From Altererythrobacter epoxidivorans (GTDB taxonomy: Bacteria; Pseudomonadota; Alphaproteobacteria; Sphingomonadales; Sphingomonadaceae), in the NCBI RefSeq assembly GCF_001281485.1, contig NZ_CP012669.1, positions 248,001-312,000 of the forward strand: 64,000 bases of DNA, in the 5' to 3' direction. Below the pieces are notes generated by a model that worked only from the letters and a program-made list of their open reading frames with translations, made no database searches and was not told the origin of the DNA. Positions 38,854 through 48,039 of the stretch are shown piece by piece; the first letter of the stretch is position 1; the number at the start of each line of letters is the position of its first letter. The position numbers and the translations under genes were made by a program.

Positions 38854-40094
38854 GATTGTTGCTCCGCCGGGATCGGGCGCTGAAGTTCGGAAGCCATCAG
38901 GCTCCGCAGGATGCCCTCGCGAATGCCGCGATCGGCAACGCCCAGCCGTTCAGCCGGCCAGATGTCGAGGATCGATTCGAGGATGGCGCAACCGGCGACG
39001 ACCAGTTCTGACCGGTCGTGTCCGATACAGGGCAGCTCCCCACGCTCTGCCTGTGACATGCCGGACAGGCGCTGACAAATGCCGCGCATAGCATGAGCGG
39101 GGACGATCAGCCCGTCGACAGCCTTGCGGTCGTAATGCGGCAATTCAAGATGCAGGCTGGCAAGGGTGGTCACCGTGCCGCTCGTGCCCAGCAGGCGGAT
39201 ATCAGCTTGCTTGGATGCCTCTGCAATACGTTCGGCAAAAGGCGCGAAGCTCTCGCTGACGATCTCGCGCATTCTTGCAAACCGCTCGACGCGGGCAGCC
39301 TCATCGCCTTCGCTGCGGCCCACGGTGTCGGTAAGCGAAACGACGCCCCACGGCACGCTGAGCCAGTCGAGGATGCGCGGGACCCTGCCACCTTGTTCGA
39401 GCAGCACGAGCTCGGTGGAGCCGCCACCGATGTCGAAGATTATCGCCGGACCTTCACCCTGTTCGAGCAGGATATGGCAACCAAGCACCGCGAGACGGGC
39501 TTCTTCCTCTGCGCTGATGATGTCCAGCGCGATACCGGTTTCCTGCCGCACGCGCTCGATGAATGCCGGACCGTTGGCGGCTCGGCGACACGCTTCGGTC
39601 GCGACGGACCTTGCCAGGAAAACGTTGCGGCGGCGCAGTTTCTCCGCGCAGATCGAAAGCGCGCTGAGTGTGCGATCCATCGCGGCATCCGAAAGCCTGC
39701 CCGAATTGGCGAGCCCTTCGCCAAGTTTTACCACGCGGCTGAAGGCGTCGATAACCGTGAAGCCATCGCCCGATGGCCGCGCGATCAGCAGGCGGCAGTT
39801 GTTCGTGCCAAGATCGAGCGCGGCATAGGCCTGGCGCGGATGCGGGCCGGTGCGCTGCACGATCGGGTCGATGCGCTGCGGGTTTTGCCCGTCCGGCTTC
39901 GAATCGCGTCTGGATTTGCGGTGCGGGTGGTCTGTGCGTGCAGATTCGCGGCCGGCCCCCTTGTCCTGGGTGCCTTGGCGATTCTTGCCGGGCTGCGAGG
40001 AACGTTTGTAGCGAAAATCGGCTACCTTGCCGGACTTGCCGTTCCTTTTTCCGCCAGCCCTACGTTTGGCGTCCGGCGGAGAATAATCCGCCAT
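38850..40094 (-). CDS. Ppx/GppA-family phosphatase with long basic N-terminus
   Basis: About 414 residues. The sugar-kinase/actin-fold core starts near residue 88 with [17 protein letters not shown], followed by [33 protein letters not shown] and the second phosphate loop [15 protein letters not shown]. Family members hydrolyse polyphosphate or pppGpp. It lacks the extra C-terminal HD domain of full-length Ppx, so GppA-like activity fits better. The first ~85 residues are rich in Lys, Arg and Gly, unusual for the family. In-frame ATGs at 40124 and 40160 are alternative starts. Confidence 0.87.
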   Translation of the reverse strand: MADYSPPDAKRRAGGKRNGKSGKVADFRYKRSSQPGKNRQGTQDKGAGRESARTDHPHRKSRRDSKPDGQNPQRIDPIVQRTGPHPRQAYAALDLGTNNCRLLIARPSGDGFTVIDAFSRVVKLGEGLANSGRLSDAAMDRTLSALSICAEKLRRRNVFLARSVATEACRRAANGPAFIERVRQETGIALDIISAEEEARLAVLGCHILLEQGEGPAIIFDIGGGSTELVLLEQGGRVPRILDWLSVPWGVVSLTDTVGRSEGDEAARVERFARMREIVSESFAPFAERIAEASKQADIRLLGTSGTVTTLASLHLELPHYDRKAVDGLIVPAHAMRGICQRLSGMSQAERGELPCIGHDRSELVVAGCAILESILDIWPAERLGVADRGIREGILRSLMASELQRPIPAEQQS

Positions 40095-40278
40095 AATCAG
40101 TACTTTCTTTTCCTCTCGCGCCATCGTGACGCGAGGACTTGGTACCGATGTTAGTCGCAAGTGGGGCTACTCGCAAGTTTGCGTTCCTGCAGCTGTCATC
40201 GCGGCCTTGACCTTATGGCTGCACGAAACTAGATGCACGCCTCGCCCAAGCGGACCGGAAGCGGTCGCGAGGGCCCGT

Positions 40279-40352
40279 TGCCCCGTCGTCTAATGGTAAG
40301 ACTACGGACTCTGACTCCGTCAATTGAGGTTCGAATCCTCACGGGGCATCCA
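40279..40352 (+). tRNA. tRNA-Gln (anticodon CTG)
   Basis: The acceptor TGCCCCG pairs with CGGGGCA, the D stem is GTCT/AGAC, and the anticodon arm is ACGGA-CTCTGAC-TCCGT, giving anticodon CTG. The T arm is TGAGG-TTCGAAT-CCTCA. The terminal CCA is encoded at 40350-40352. The first pair U1-A72 is typical of glutamine tRNAs. Confidence 0.95.
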
Positions 40353-40395
40353 AAACCTCCATATCTGTAAATTGTGCCGGCCGGTGCAGGCGTGC

Positions 40396-41484
40396 CTAGC
40401 CGCCGTCGAACATGGCTGTAAGCCCGAGCGGCCCATACGGCCCCAGGATCAGCTGTTCGAATACGCCGATCCCTTCCTGCCCGTCGCTGGCCACAACCTT
40501 GCAGATCAGCTGGACATGCAGGTTCGAGGGATCGAGCGGATCGAGATCGGCGAGCACGTAATCCTCGCGTTCGATCTCCAGCGCGCCATGATGCAGTCCG
40601 TGTCCCCACTTGGGGTGCGTATAGCCCAGGCCCTTCATCTGGAAACGGCCGAGCGGTTCGAGGGTCACGCTGTCGGGCGCACCCTCTACATCGAGTTCGA
40701 TCGTCCCATCCTCGGGCCAGCGGGTGCCCTGCTGGAGCGCAGAACTCATCACGCCGTGGCCCTCGGCGATCCGGTCGTCGTTCGAACCGTCGCGCGCAAA
40801 TGCAGCCCGGGTATTCCAGGGGTGTCCCCCGGTATCGGCGTTCAGATGGAAGAACAGGGAGGACGAGGGAAAATTGATCGGGGTCCACTGCCAGAAGAAG
40901 GCGGGCATGGGCGCGCCGGGAATTGCCTGCGGGTCGCGTTCGCCGATCGGCCTTACGCCCCAGCTCCGGTCCCGTGTTCCGGCAGTGCCCGATGCGATTT
41001 CCCGCCTGACGCCATCGACGCTGATCCAGCCTTCGTAATGGCCGTTCTGGGTCATCCGCGTGTAGTCCATGAACGCCCGCGTGCCGATGCGGTGGATGAA
41101 GCGCGGTTCCTCGATCGGGAATGCCCGTCCGGTAAAGGTGATTTCGGCAGATATGCCGTCGGTCTCATCGACGATCAGCCGTAACCGGTTGAGCGGTTCG
41201 ATCACTTCGATTGAAATGGGACCACAACGCAGCGCCATGCGCTCCATGCCCATTTCGCAGCTGGCATGGAGGTTGTGCTGGACGCCATCCCTGATGATGC
41301 TGAAGTGTGCGTCGGCGACGTCGAGGTGCGGATACACGCCGAACGCTGCCGCAAAGAACTCGCTGCCGTCTGGGGCATATCCGTTGAAGAAATACCGGTC
41401 GTAGAAATTGCGGTCTGTGCCAGAGTAGGCGACCGGCTCGCTGGTCTGGTGCAGGGGGTATTCGTCGCCTCTGGAAAGTACCAT
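40396..41484 (-). CDS. DUF7064/DUF7065-like protein (lipocalin-like fold)
   Basis: A 362-residue soluble protein without signal peptide. The sequence alternates short beta strands and contains HLDVADAHFSII, GTRDRSWGVRPIG and FFWQWTPINFP, which resemble the DUF7064/DUF7065 and CrtC/AttH-type calycin families of lipid- or terpene-modifying proteins. The RDRSWGVR motif is the usual hallmark in the middle. Function unknown. It is translated one base after the phosphotransferase gene. The pairing is found in sphingomonads and mycobacteria, as far as I recall; this is not checked. Confidence 0.65.
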   Translation of the reverse strand: MVLSRGDEYPLHQTSEPVAYSGTDRNFYDRYFFNGYAPDGSEFFAAAFGVYPHLDVADAHFSIIRDGVQHNLHASCEMGMERMALRCGPISIEVIEPLNRLRLIVDETDGISAEITFTGRAFPIEEPRFIHRIGTRAFMDYTRMTQNGHYEGWISVDGVRREIASGTAGTRDRSWGVRPIGERDPQAIPGAPMPAFFWQWTPINFPSSSLFFHLNADTGGHPWNTRAAFARDGSNDDRIAEGHGVMSSALQQGTRWPEDGTIELDVEGAPDSVTLEPLGRFQMKGLGYTHPKWGHGLHHGALEIEREDYVLADLDPLDPSNLHVQLICKVVASDGQEGIGVFEQLILGPYGPLGLTAMFDGG

Positions 41485-41485
41485 T

Positions 41486-42556
41486 TCAATATCGCTCCTT
41501 GAGTGCCGCTATCGAGCCATGCTCCAGCGCGAGCGCGCATGCTCCGCGCGCCATCGACAGGAAGTTCCGGTCTCCGCGTTCCGTGCGCTCGACGAACGCG
41601 GCGCTGAAGACGGCGGTCGATGCGCCGTGCAGCGCGCCGATCCTGTAATCTTGCCAGAACTCAGCATCGTCGAATGTGACGCCGCGCGCGTCCATTTCGG
41701 CGCGATAGAGATCTAGCAATTCGGTTTCGTGAGCGCGGCGAAGATCGTCGCCGATACCGCAACCCAGGAAATATCCGATATCGGTCATCGCGTTCCCGGT
41801 CGCCACGGTCTGCCAGTCGAGGATCGCGATGGGTTCGGCGCCATCCCTGATATCGAACAGCATGTTGTCCAGCCGGAAGTCGCCATGGATGATGCATTGC
41901 GGTGGGTCACCGCGATGGAACCAGAGATCGCAATTCTCGGCCAGTTCATTGCAGACCTGCATCAGTTCCGGTTCGAGCAGGTCGCCATAGCGTTCCTGCC
42001 AAATGGCGTGGGCCTGCGGGTAGAGTGCCGCGATTTGCGATCCGAGGTCGGGTGGAGGCTGGATCCATCCGGCCTCCAGCATGGCGACATTATTCCAGCT
42101 GGGTCCATGTAGCGCAGCAGCTTGACGGACGGCGTGACGTGCCTCTTCCAGCGTGCAGCTTTCCAGCTGGTTGCCGCCCCGTGCCGGTCCGAGATCTTCG
42201 AACAGCAGGATGAAATCGCGCCCCTCGTCATCGACGCATGCTGCATGGGTCCTTGGCACGCGAACATCGAGGCGCGGCGCGAAATCGCGGTAGAATTCGA
42301 CTTCCTTCCTGTAGAGCCCGAAGAGTGCGGCAGTGTTCCTGCTCGTTTCGTCTGCCGCCGGAAACTTGCCGGCCAAGGTCGCGGGCAATGTGCCGGGGTC
42401 GCTCCATTCCAGTGCGAAACGTGCGCTGTCGCCGACCTGTCCGGTCCCGATGGGTTGCCACGATACCTGCTCGATAGCGGCATCCCCGCTGTAATCGAGC
42501 GCTTCGGTTATCCATGTCGGCGTGACCTCTTCGGGTCTTGTCGGGAATTCTGCCAA
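41486..42556 (-). CDS. Aminoglycoside-phosphotransferase-like kinase (APH/ChoK fold)
   Basis: A 356-residue kinase-fold protein. The catalytic loop IIHGDFRLDNMLF and the metal Asp in ILDWQTV are intact, and the N-lobe contains GDSARFALEW and FEDLGPARGG. The frame is open from an ATG at 42583, but a TTG at 42556 is preceded by AGAGAGGGAGG with a 5-base spacer and gives MAEFPTRPEEVTPTW, a likelier start. Members phosphorylate small hydroxyl compounds; here the paired DUF7064-like gene suggests a lipid or terpenoid substrate, an inference only. Confidence 0.82.
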   Translation of the reverse strand: MAEFPTRPEEVTPTWITEALDYSGDAAIEQVSWQPIGTGQVGDSARFALEWSDPGTLPATLAGKFPAADETSRNTAALFGLYRKEVEFYRDFAPRLDVRVPRTHAACVDDEGRDFILLFEDLGPARGGNQLESCTLEEARHAVRQAAALHGPSWNNVAMLEAGWIQPPPDLGSQIAALYPQAHAIWQERYGDLLEPELMQVCNELAENCDLWFHRGDPPQCIIHGDFRLDNMLFDIRDGAEPIAILDWQTVATGNAMTDIGYFLGCGIGDDLRRAHETELLDLYRAEMDARGVTFDDAEFWQDYRIGALHGASTAVFSAAFVERTERGDRNFLSMARGACALALEHGSIAALKERY

Positions 42557-42660
42557 ACACTGCCTCCCTCTCTCCACTGGCAAGCTTATGGAAGGGTTGG
42601 GTTTGCCGCAATGCAGAAGGTGACTTGCCGTGTTTACCGCTCGCGCCTAGTGCCGGAGCA

Positions 42661-43545
42661 ATGAACGAAAAACATCCAGATCACGAACTTACCGACCGCA
42701 AATTCTACCGTGCCAAGCAGGAAGCCGCGTTCTCCGACGCCGGTCCGCACGAAACCCCTCAGACGCAGCACCCGGCCTACAAGCTGGCGTTCCGCGACAC
42801 CGATTTTATCCTGCGCGACGAATTGCGCCCGGTTCGCTTCCAGCTTGAACTGCTGAAGCCCGAAATGCTTCTCGACGAAGCGCGCATCGGCTCGACCTTC
42901 GTCATGTATGGCTCGGCTCGCATCCCTTCGCCCGAAGAGGCAGAAGCACGTGTCGAAGCTTCGAAGAACGAAGGGGAATACGAGCAGAAGGTCGCGCAGA
43001 ACCTTGCTGCGAAGGCCAAGTATTACGACGAGGCATACAAGCTCGCCCGCATGGTGAGCGAGAAGTCGATCATCGAAAACGGAGAACGCCAGTTCGTCGT
43101 CACCACGGGCGGCGGACCGTCGATCATGGAAGCGGGTAACCGCGGCGCGAGCGACGCCGGGGCAGAATCGATCGGCCTCAATATCGTGCTCCCGCACGAG
43201 CAGGCGCCGAACACCTACGTGACGCCCTATCTCAGCTTCCAGTTCCACTACTTCGCGCTGAGGAAGATGCATTTCCTGCTGCGCGCACGGGCGGTCGCGG
43301 TCTTCCCGGGCGGCTTCGGCACGTTCGACGAATTCTTCGAGCTGCTGACGCTGATCCAGACCGGCAAGATGAAGCGCATTCCGATCCTGCTGTTCGGCAA
43401 GGATTTCTGGAATCGCGTCATCGACTTCGAAGCTTTTGCCGAAGAAGGCACGATCTCGAAGAAGGACCTCGAGCTGTTCCACTGGTGCGAAACGGCTGAC
43501 GAGGCATGGTGCCACGTCGCCGATTTCTACGAACTTAAATGCTGA
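42661..43545 (+). CDS. LOG-family protein (TIGR00730-like)
   Basis: A 294-residue protein with the Rossmann-type LOG fold. The signatures GGGPSIMEAGNRGASDAGAES and PGGFGTFDEFFELLTLIQ carry the nucleotide-binding residues. Many LOG proteins cleave cytokinin or nucleotide 5'-monophosphates; others are moonlighting nucleotide hydrolases, so the exact activity is uncertain. The N-terminal ~75 residues are an extension beyond the core. ATG at 42661; the longer frame overlaps the divergent kinase gene and is discarded. It is convergent with thiD two bases away. Confidence 0.85.
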   Translation: MNEKHPDHELTDRKFYRAKQEAAFSDAGPHETPQTQHPAYKLAFRDTDFILRDELRPVRFQLELLKPEMLLDEARIGSTFVMYGSARIPSPEEAEARVEASKNEGEYEQKVAQNLAAKAKYYDEAYKLARMVSEKSIIENGERQFVVTTGGGPSIMEAGNRGASDAGAESIGLNIVLPHEQAPNTYVTPYLSFQFHYFALRKMHFLLRARAVAVFPGGFGTFDEFFELLTLIQTGKMKRIPILLFGKDFWNRVIDFEAFAEEGTISKKDLELFHWCETADEAWCHVADFYELKC

Positions 43546-43547
43546 AT

Positions 43548-44357
43548 TCAGTCCAGGCGGCGCACCGCCTGGTGACCTAGCGGGCCATTGCCTTCGCCAA
43601 AGCCGGGGGCAAGCTCGATCGCCGTATAGACGAACTGCCGGGCCAGCCTGACGGCATGCTCGATCGGCTGGCCATGCGCGAGCAATGTCGCAATGGCGGA
43701 TGACAGCGTGCATCCGGTGCCGTGGGTATGGGGTGTGTCGATCCGCGCATGGTTGAACGACACGGCCCGCGCATCGCCAGGGCCCAGTAGCGAGTCGATA
43801 ATGCGTTGATCGTCGGTGTGCCCGCCCTTGGCGAGGACCCAGGTGTCGTGGGTCTGGGCGAGTTCGTATGCAGCTTCCTGCATCAGCGCGAGTGTTCCGA
43901 GCGTCTTCCCGTAAAGGTGTTCAAGCTCGGGCAGGTTCGGCGTGATCAGCGTTGCGCGAGGAAACAGCAGGTCACGCAGCATTGCGACGGTGTCGGGCGC
44001 GATCAGCGCTGCGCCGGATGTTGAGATCATCACCGGGTCGAGCACCACGGGTATGGCCGGATCGATCTGTTCGAGCGCGGCAAATACCTCGCCTACGATG
44101 GCTTCGTCATGAAGCATTCCGATCTTGATCGCATCGACGCCGATGTCTTCGACGCATGATGCGATCTGCTGTCCGACGAAGGGACCCGACAAGGGCGTGA
44201 TCGCCTGCACGCCGACCGTATTCTGTGCGGTCACGGCAGTAATTGCCGTCATCGCATAGCCACCCAGCATGGTGATCGTTTTGATATCGGCCTGGATACC
44301 GGCGCCGCCCGAACTGTCCGAACCGGCGATCGAAAGAATACGCGGCGGTTGCTTCAC
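43548..44357 (-). CDS. thiD: Hydroxymethylpyrimidine/phosphomethylpyrimidine kinase
   Basis: A 269-residue ribokinase-fold enzyme that phosphorylates HMP and HMP-P for thiamine synthesis. The N-terminal ILSIAGSDSSGGAGIQADI, the central KIGMLHDEAIV and the C-terminal HTHGTGCTLSSAIATLL (anion hole Gly-Thr-Gly-Cys) are typical. The start is a GTG at 44357 that overlaps the upstream DUF1272 stop by four bases (GTGA); the longer ATG frame lies across the neighbour. No other thi genes are nearby. Confidence 0.93.
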   Translation of the reverse strand: MKQPPRILSIAGSDSSGGAGIQADIKTITMLGGYAMTAITAVTAQNTVGVQAITPLSGPFVGQQIASCVEDIGVDAIKIGMLHDEAIVGEVFAALEQIDPAIPVVLDPVMISTSGAALIAPDTVAMLRDLLFPRATLITPNLPELEHLYGKTLGTLALMQEAAYELAQTHDTWVLAKGGHTDDQRIIDSLLGPGDARAVSFNHARIDTPHTHGTGCTLSSAIATLLAHGQPIEHAVRLARQFVYTAIELAPGFGEGNGPLGHQAVRRLD

Positions 44358-44578
44358 CCCTTGAACTTCCGCTCGGTCGAAGGCGGGAATTTCTCGTGCA
44401 ATTTCTTCGCCCGCGTCGGACGGTCCATCAGTTCGCCACCACAATTGGGGCAGGCATCATCGAGGGCATCCGCACACTCGGCGCAATAGGTGCACTCGAA
44501 ACTGCAGATGAAGGCGCCGGGCGCCTCTGCCGGTAAGTCGGTGCCGCAGCGTTCGCAATCGGGGCGCATTTCCAGCAT
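44354..44578 (-). CDS. DUF1272 zinc-ribbon protein
   Basis: A 74-residue protein starting [19 protein letters not shown], the typical DUF1272 N-terminus. Four cysteine pairs (CERC, CSFEC, CAEC, CPNC) make a likely zinc-binding fold. The start codon overlaps the glmM stop by one base (TGATG) and the stop overlaps the thiD GTG. Function unknown; coupling between glmM and thiD is odd and may be only operon economy. Confidence 0.87.
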   Translation of the reverse strand: MLEMRPDCERCGTDLPAEAPGAFICSFECTYCAECADALDDACPNCGGELMDRPTRAKKLHEKFPPSTERKFKG

Positions 44579-45915
44579 CACACGGCATCCTTTACAGCGG
44601 CGCATATCCGGTCGACGACGGCCTCGACTTGCGCCTCGTCGTCGCCTTCCGCCATCACGCGAATGACCGGCTCGGTTCCCGAAGGGCGGATGACCAGCCT
44701 GCCGCGACCTTCCAGTTCCTTCTCCGCTTCTGCGATGACCGATTTGACTGTCTCGTTTTCGAGCGGTTGGCCGCCTTCGTAGCGAACGTTCTTCAACAGC
44801 TGCGGTACAGGATCGAACAGGTGCATCAGCTCGCTTGCCGGTTTGCCCGAACGCACCAGGCTGGCCAGTACGCGAAGGGCGGCAACGGTGCCGTCGCCGG
44901 TGGTCGCGTGGTCGAGCAGGATCATGTGACCCGACTGTTCACCGCCGACATTGAAACCACCCTCCTTCATGCGCTCGAGGACATGGCGGTCACCCACCTT
45001 GGTGCGCTCGAGCGTAAGGTTCTGCGACGCGAGATAGCGTTCGAGGCCAAGGTTCGACATCACCGTTGCGACGACCCCGCCGCCTGTCAGCGCCCCTTTT
45101 TCCGCCATTCGCGTCGCAATCAGGGCCATCAGCTGGTCGCCATCGACAGCCTGGCCCTTCTCATCGACGACGATCAGCCGATCGGCATCGCCATCGAGCG
45201 CGATGCCGATGTCCGCGCCTTCTTCGACCACTTTGGCCTGGAGCGCTCCGATTGCGGTCGACCCGACATTGTCGTTGATGTTGGTACCGTTCGGATTGAC
45301 GCCGAGCGTGATCACTTCGGCGCCCAATTCCCAGATTGCGGAAGGTGCGACCTGGTATGCCGCGCCGTGGGCGCAATCGACGACGACTTTTAGGTTGTCG
45401 AAGCGGATGTCGCTGCCGACGGACTGCTTTACCGCGTGGATGTAGCGGCCCCGTGCATCCTCGATCCGCCTTGCACGGCCAATACGGGGCGCATCGACAA
45501 GCTGGGGTTCGGTTTCGAGCAATGCCTCGATTGCCAGCTCATCCTCGTCCGAGAGCTTGAAGCCGTCGGGGCCGAACAGCTTGATGCCGTTGTCTTCGTA
45601 AGGATTGTGGCTGGCCGAAATCATCACGCCAAGATCGGCGCGCATCTCGCGGGTCAGCAGTGCGATTGCAGGGGTAGGAAGGGGGCCGGTCATGATGACA
45701 TCCATGCCCACGCTTGTGAACCCGGCGACCAGCGCGCTTTCCATCATATAGCCCGAAAGGCGCGTGTCCTTGCCGATGACGACGCGATGCCGGTGCGAAC
45801 CGCGCAGGAAATGTGCCCCGGCAGCCTGCCCGACCCGCATGGCGGTGGCAGCGGTCATGACACCCTTGTTGGTGCGCCCTCTGATCCCGTCGGTACCGAA
45901 AAACTTGCGTGACAT
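44578..45915 (-). CDS. glmM: Phosphoglucosamine mutase
   Basis: A 445-residue alpha-D-phosphohexomutase that converts glucosamine-6-P to glucosamine-1-P for cell-wall UDP-GlcNAc. The N-terminus [15 protein letters not shown], the phosphoserine loop [16 protein letters not shown], the metal loop [12 protein letters not shown] and the C-terminal [17 protein letters not shown] are all intact. It heads a unit with DUF1272 and thiD. It has no known operon partner such as ftsH or folP beside it here. Confidence 0.97.
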   Translation of the reverse strand: MSRKFFGTDGIRGRTNKGVMTAATAMRVGQAAGAHFLRGSHRHRVVIGKDTRLSGYMMESALVAGFTSVGMDVIMTGPLPTPAIALLTREMRADLGVMISASHNPYEDNGIKLFGPDGFKLSDEDELAIEALLETEPQLVDAPRIGRARRIEDARGRYIHAVKQSVGSDIRFDNLKVVVDCAHGAAYQVAPSAIWELGAEVITLGVNPNGTNINDNVGSTAIGALQAKVVEEGADIGIALDGDADRLIVVDEKGQAVDGDQLMALIATRMAEKGALTGGGVVATVMSNLGLERYLASQNLTLERTKVGDRHVLERMKEGGFNVGGEQSGHMILLDHATTGDGTVAALRVLASLVRSGKPASELMHLFDPVPQLLKNVRYEGGQPLENETVKSVIAEAEKELEGRGRLVIRPSGTEPVIRVMAEGDDEAQVEAVVDRICAAVKDAV

Positions 45916-46007
45916 GATTGCGGCTTGCGCTCCCGTTTAAATAACGTGCCGATTGTCAGCGGCTTCTGGCGTGGTTATCGGGCAAAGGGAAGGGGAAGGG
46001 TTCAGTT

Positions 46008-47270
46008 TTGACGCAGCCGGCAGCAGATCGTTTCGAACTCGTCACCATCAGGTTGCCGATCGCATGGACCTTTGCCGCGCTTGTCGCCGGCCTCGTCCTG
46101 GGACTCGTGCTGTCGAATACGGCGGCCATCGAAACCATAGTCGGCATATCAGCCCCAGTGGGAACGCTGTGGCTGCGTGCCTTGCAGATGACGATCATTC
46201 CGCTGGTCGCCAGCCTTCTGGTCCTCGGCATCGTGCAGATGACGGCGGCTGCCCGGGCAGGCGCTGCCGCGAGACGTTTCGTGCTCCTTGTGTTCGGTGT
46301 GCTGATCCTTTCGGGCCTGATCACCGCTGTTCTCATGCCGATGCTGCTGGCGGCGTTTCCCATCCCTGCTTCGGCGAATGGATTGCTCGGCACCGCTCCC
46401 GATGGCGAGCAGGTCCTGCCGGGTCTTGCCGATTTCGTGACGTCTCTCGTCGCGCCCAATATTATCGCTGCCGCGGCAGAGACCTCGACCTTGCCGCTCA
46501 CGATCTTCTTTGCAGCCTTTGCCGTCGCCCTGACGCGCTTGCCCGATACCCAGCGGATGAACCTGCTCGGTTTCTTCCACGCGACCGCAAACGCGATGCT
46601 TGTGGTGATCGGATGGGTGCTGTTCCTCGCCCCTATCGGCGTGTTCGCACTTGCCCTTGGCGTTGCTGCGACAAGCGGGACGGGGGCATTCACCGCCCTT
46701 GGCCATTACATCCTGGTCGTTTCTGCCATGGGCGGGGTCGTCTTGCTGGTCGCCTATCTCGTGGCATGGCTGTTGGGCGGGATCGGATTGCTTACCTTCG
46801 CGCGGTCCGTCATGTCGTCGCAGGCGGTCGCCCTTTCGACGCAGAGCTCACTCGCCAGTCTTCCCGCCATGCTCGACAGTTCGGGCCGCCTTGGCCTGCG
46901 CAACAGCACGGCTGAATTCGTGCTGCCGCTGGCTGTCGCCGTGTTCCGCGCCACCAGCCCGGCGATGAACCTGGCGGTGGCGATCTATGTCGCGCATCTC
47001 GCCGGGGTGGAACTCAATCCGGCGATCCTTGCAGCCGGGATCGCGGTTGCCATCATCATTTCCATCGGTTCAGTCAGTCTGCCCGGCTCGATCAGTTTCG
47101 TGGTGTCGGTCGGGCCTATCGCGATGGCCATGGGCATACCAATCGAGCCGCTCGCCCTGTTGGTGGCAGTCGAAATGCTGCCGGACATCATGCGCACGGT
47201 CGGCAATGTGACGATGAACGTCGCAGTTGCTTCCGTGGTCGACCGCGTCAATACCGGTGCCGAGGGCTGA
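46008..47270 (+). CDS. Dicarboxylate/amino-acid:cation symporter (SDF/DAACS family)
   Basis: A 420-residue inner-membrane transporter with eight helices and two hairpins. Family marks include the serine-rich hairpin (AVALSTQSSLASLPAML, near residue 290), the NAxxP-like equivalent region and PLAVAVFRATSPAMNLAVAI. The substrate is a C4-dicarboxylate or acidic amino acid with Na+ or H+. The start is a TTG at 46008 preceded by GGGGAAGGG with a 7-base spacer. It is divergent from glmM. Confidence 0.88.
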   Translation: MTQPAADRFELVTIRLPIAWTFAALVAGLVLGLVLSNTAAIETIVGISAPVGTLWLRALQMTIIPLVASLLVLGIVQMTAAARAGAAARRFVLLVFGVLILSGLITAVLMPMLLAAFPIPASANGLLGTAPDGEQVLPGLADFVTSLVAPNIIAAAAETSTLPLTIFFAAFAVALTRLPDTQRMNLLGFFHATANAMLVVIGWVLFLAPIGVFALALGVAATSGTGAFTALGHYILVVSAMGGVVLLVAYLVAWLLGGIGLLTFARSVMSSQAVALSTQSSLASLPAMLDSSGRLGLRNSTAEFVLPLAVAVFRATSPAMNLAVAIYVAHLAGVELNPAILAAGIAVAIIISIGSVSLPGSISFVVSVGPIAMAMGIPIEPLALLVAVEMLPDIMRTVGNVTMNVAVASVVDRVNTGAEG

Positions 47271-47343
47271 CGCGATGCAACTTTTCATCCCTTCGTGCGT
47301 TGATCGTACGGAATTCTGCCAAAACTAGAAATATGGAGCTCTC

Positions 47344-47952
47344 ATGGCTTTCGAACTGATGCCTCTCCCCTATGCCGACGATGCCCTGGATCCGGCCGTT
47401 TCGGCTGAAACTCTGTCGTACCACCACGGCAAGCACCACCAGGCCTATATCGACAAGACCAACGCTGCGATCGAAGGCACGGAACATGCCGACAAGTCGC
47501 TGCAGGACGTCATTGCGGCTGCCCGTGGTTCAAACCAGGGCCTGTTCAACAACTCGGCCCAGAGCTGGAATCACGGCTTCTACTGGCATTCGATGGCACC
47601 CGATGGCGGCAGCCCGAGCGATGAGCTCAAGTCGATGATCGACGATGCTTTCGGTTCGCTCGACGAGCTGAAAAAGCAGCTAAAGGACCGCGGCGCAGGC
47701 CACTTCGCCAGCGGCTGGGTCTGGTTGGCCGAGAAGGGCGGCAAGCTGTCGATCGAGGAAACGCACGACGGCGACACGCTGGCCGATAGCGATTTCAATC
47801 CGCTGCTGACCATCGACGTGTGGGAACACGCCTACTACCTCGACCACCAGAACAAGCGTCCGGCCTATCTGGATGCTGTCGTGGACGGCAAGCTCAACTG
47901 GAAGTTCGCGTCCGAAAATCTGGCGCGTGGAACGACTTGGGAATATCCCTGA
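47344..47952 (+). CDS. sodB: Superoxide dismutase (Fe/Mn type)
   Basis: A 202-residue cytoplasmic enzyme. Metal ligands appear in ETLSYHHGKHHQAYI (His), SWNHGFYW (His) and DVWEHAYYLDHQ (Asp, His). The QSWNHGF signature and the Gly/Gln pattern in NNSAQ favour the iron form, though Mn cannot be excluded. A strong terminator follows. It adds superoxide defence to the peroxide genes elsewhere in the window. Confidence 0.95.
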   Translation: MAFELMPLPYADDALDPAVSAETLSYHHGKHHQAYIDKTNAAIEGTEHADKSLQDVIAAARGSNQGLFNNSAQSWNHGFYWHSMAPDGGSPSDELKSMIDDAFGSLDELKKQLKDRGAGHFASGWVWLAEKGGKLSIEETHDGDTLADSDFNPLLTIDVWEHAYYLDHQNKRPAYLDAVVDGKLNWKFASENLARGTTWEYP

Positions 47953-47984
47953 TCAGATAACTCGATCCGGTTCAGGATACGAAG

Positions 47985-48014
47985 GCCCGTCTGCCGTGTG
48001 GCAGGCGGGCTTTT
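47985..48014 (+). terminator. Rho-independent terminator after sodB
   Basis: An 11-bp stem (47985-47995 with 48000-48010, one G-U pair), loop GTGT, then TTTT. Confidence 0.9.
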
Positions 48015-48039
48015 CATTACATGCTAGCGGCAAGTGCGA

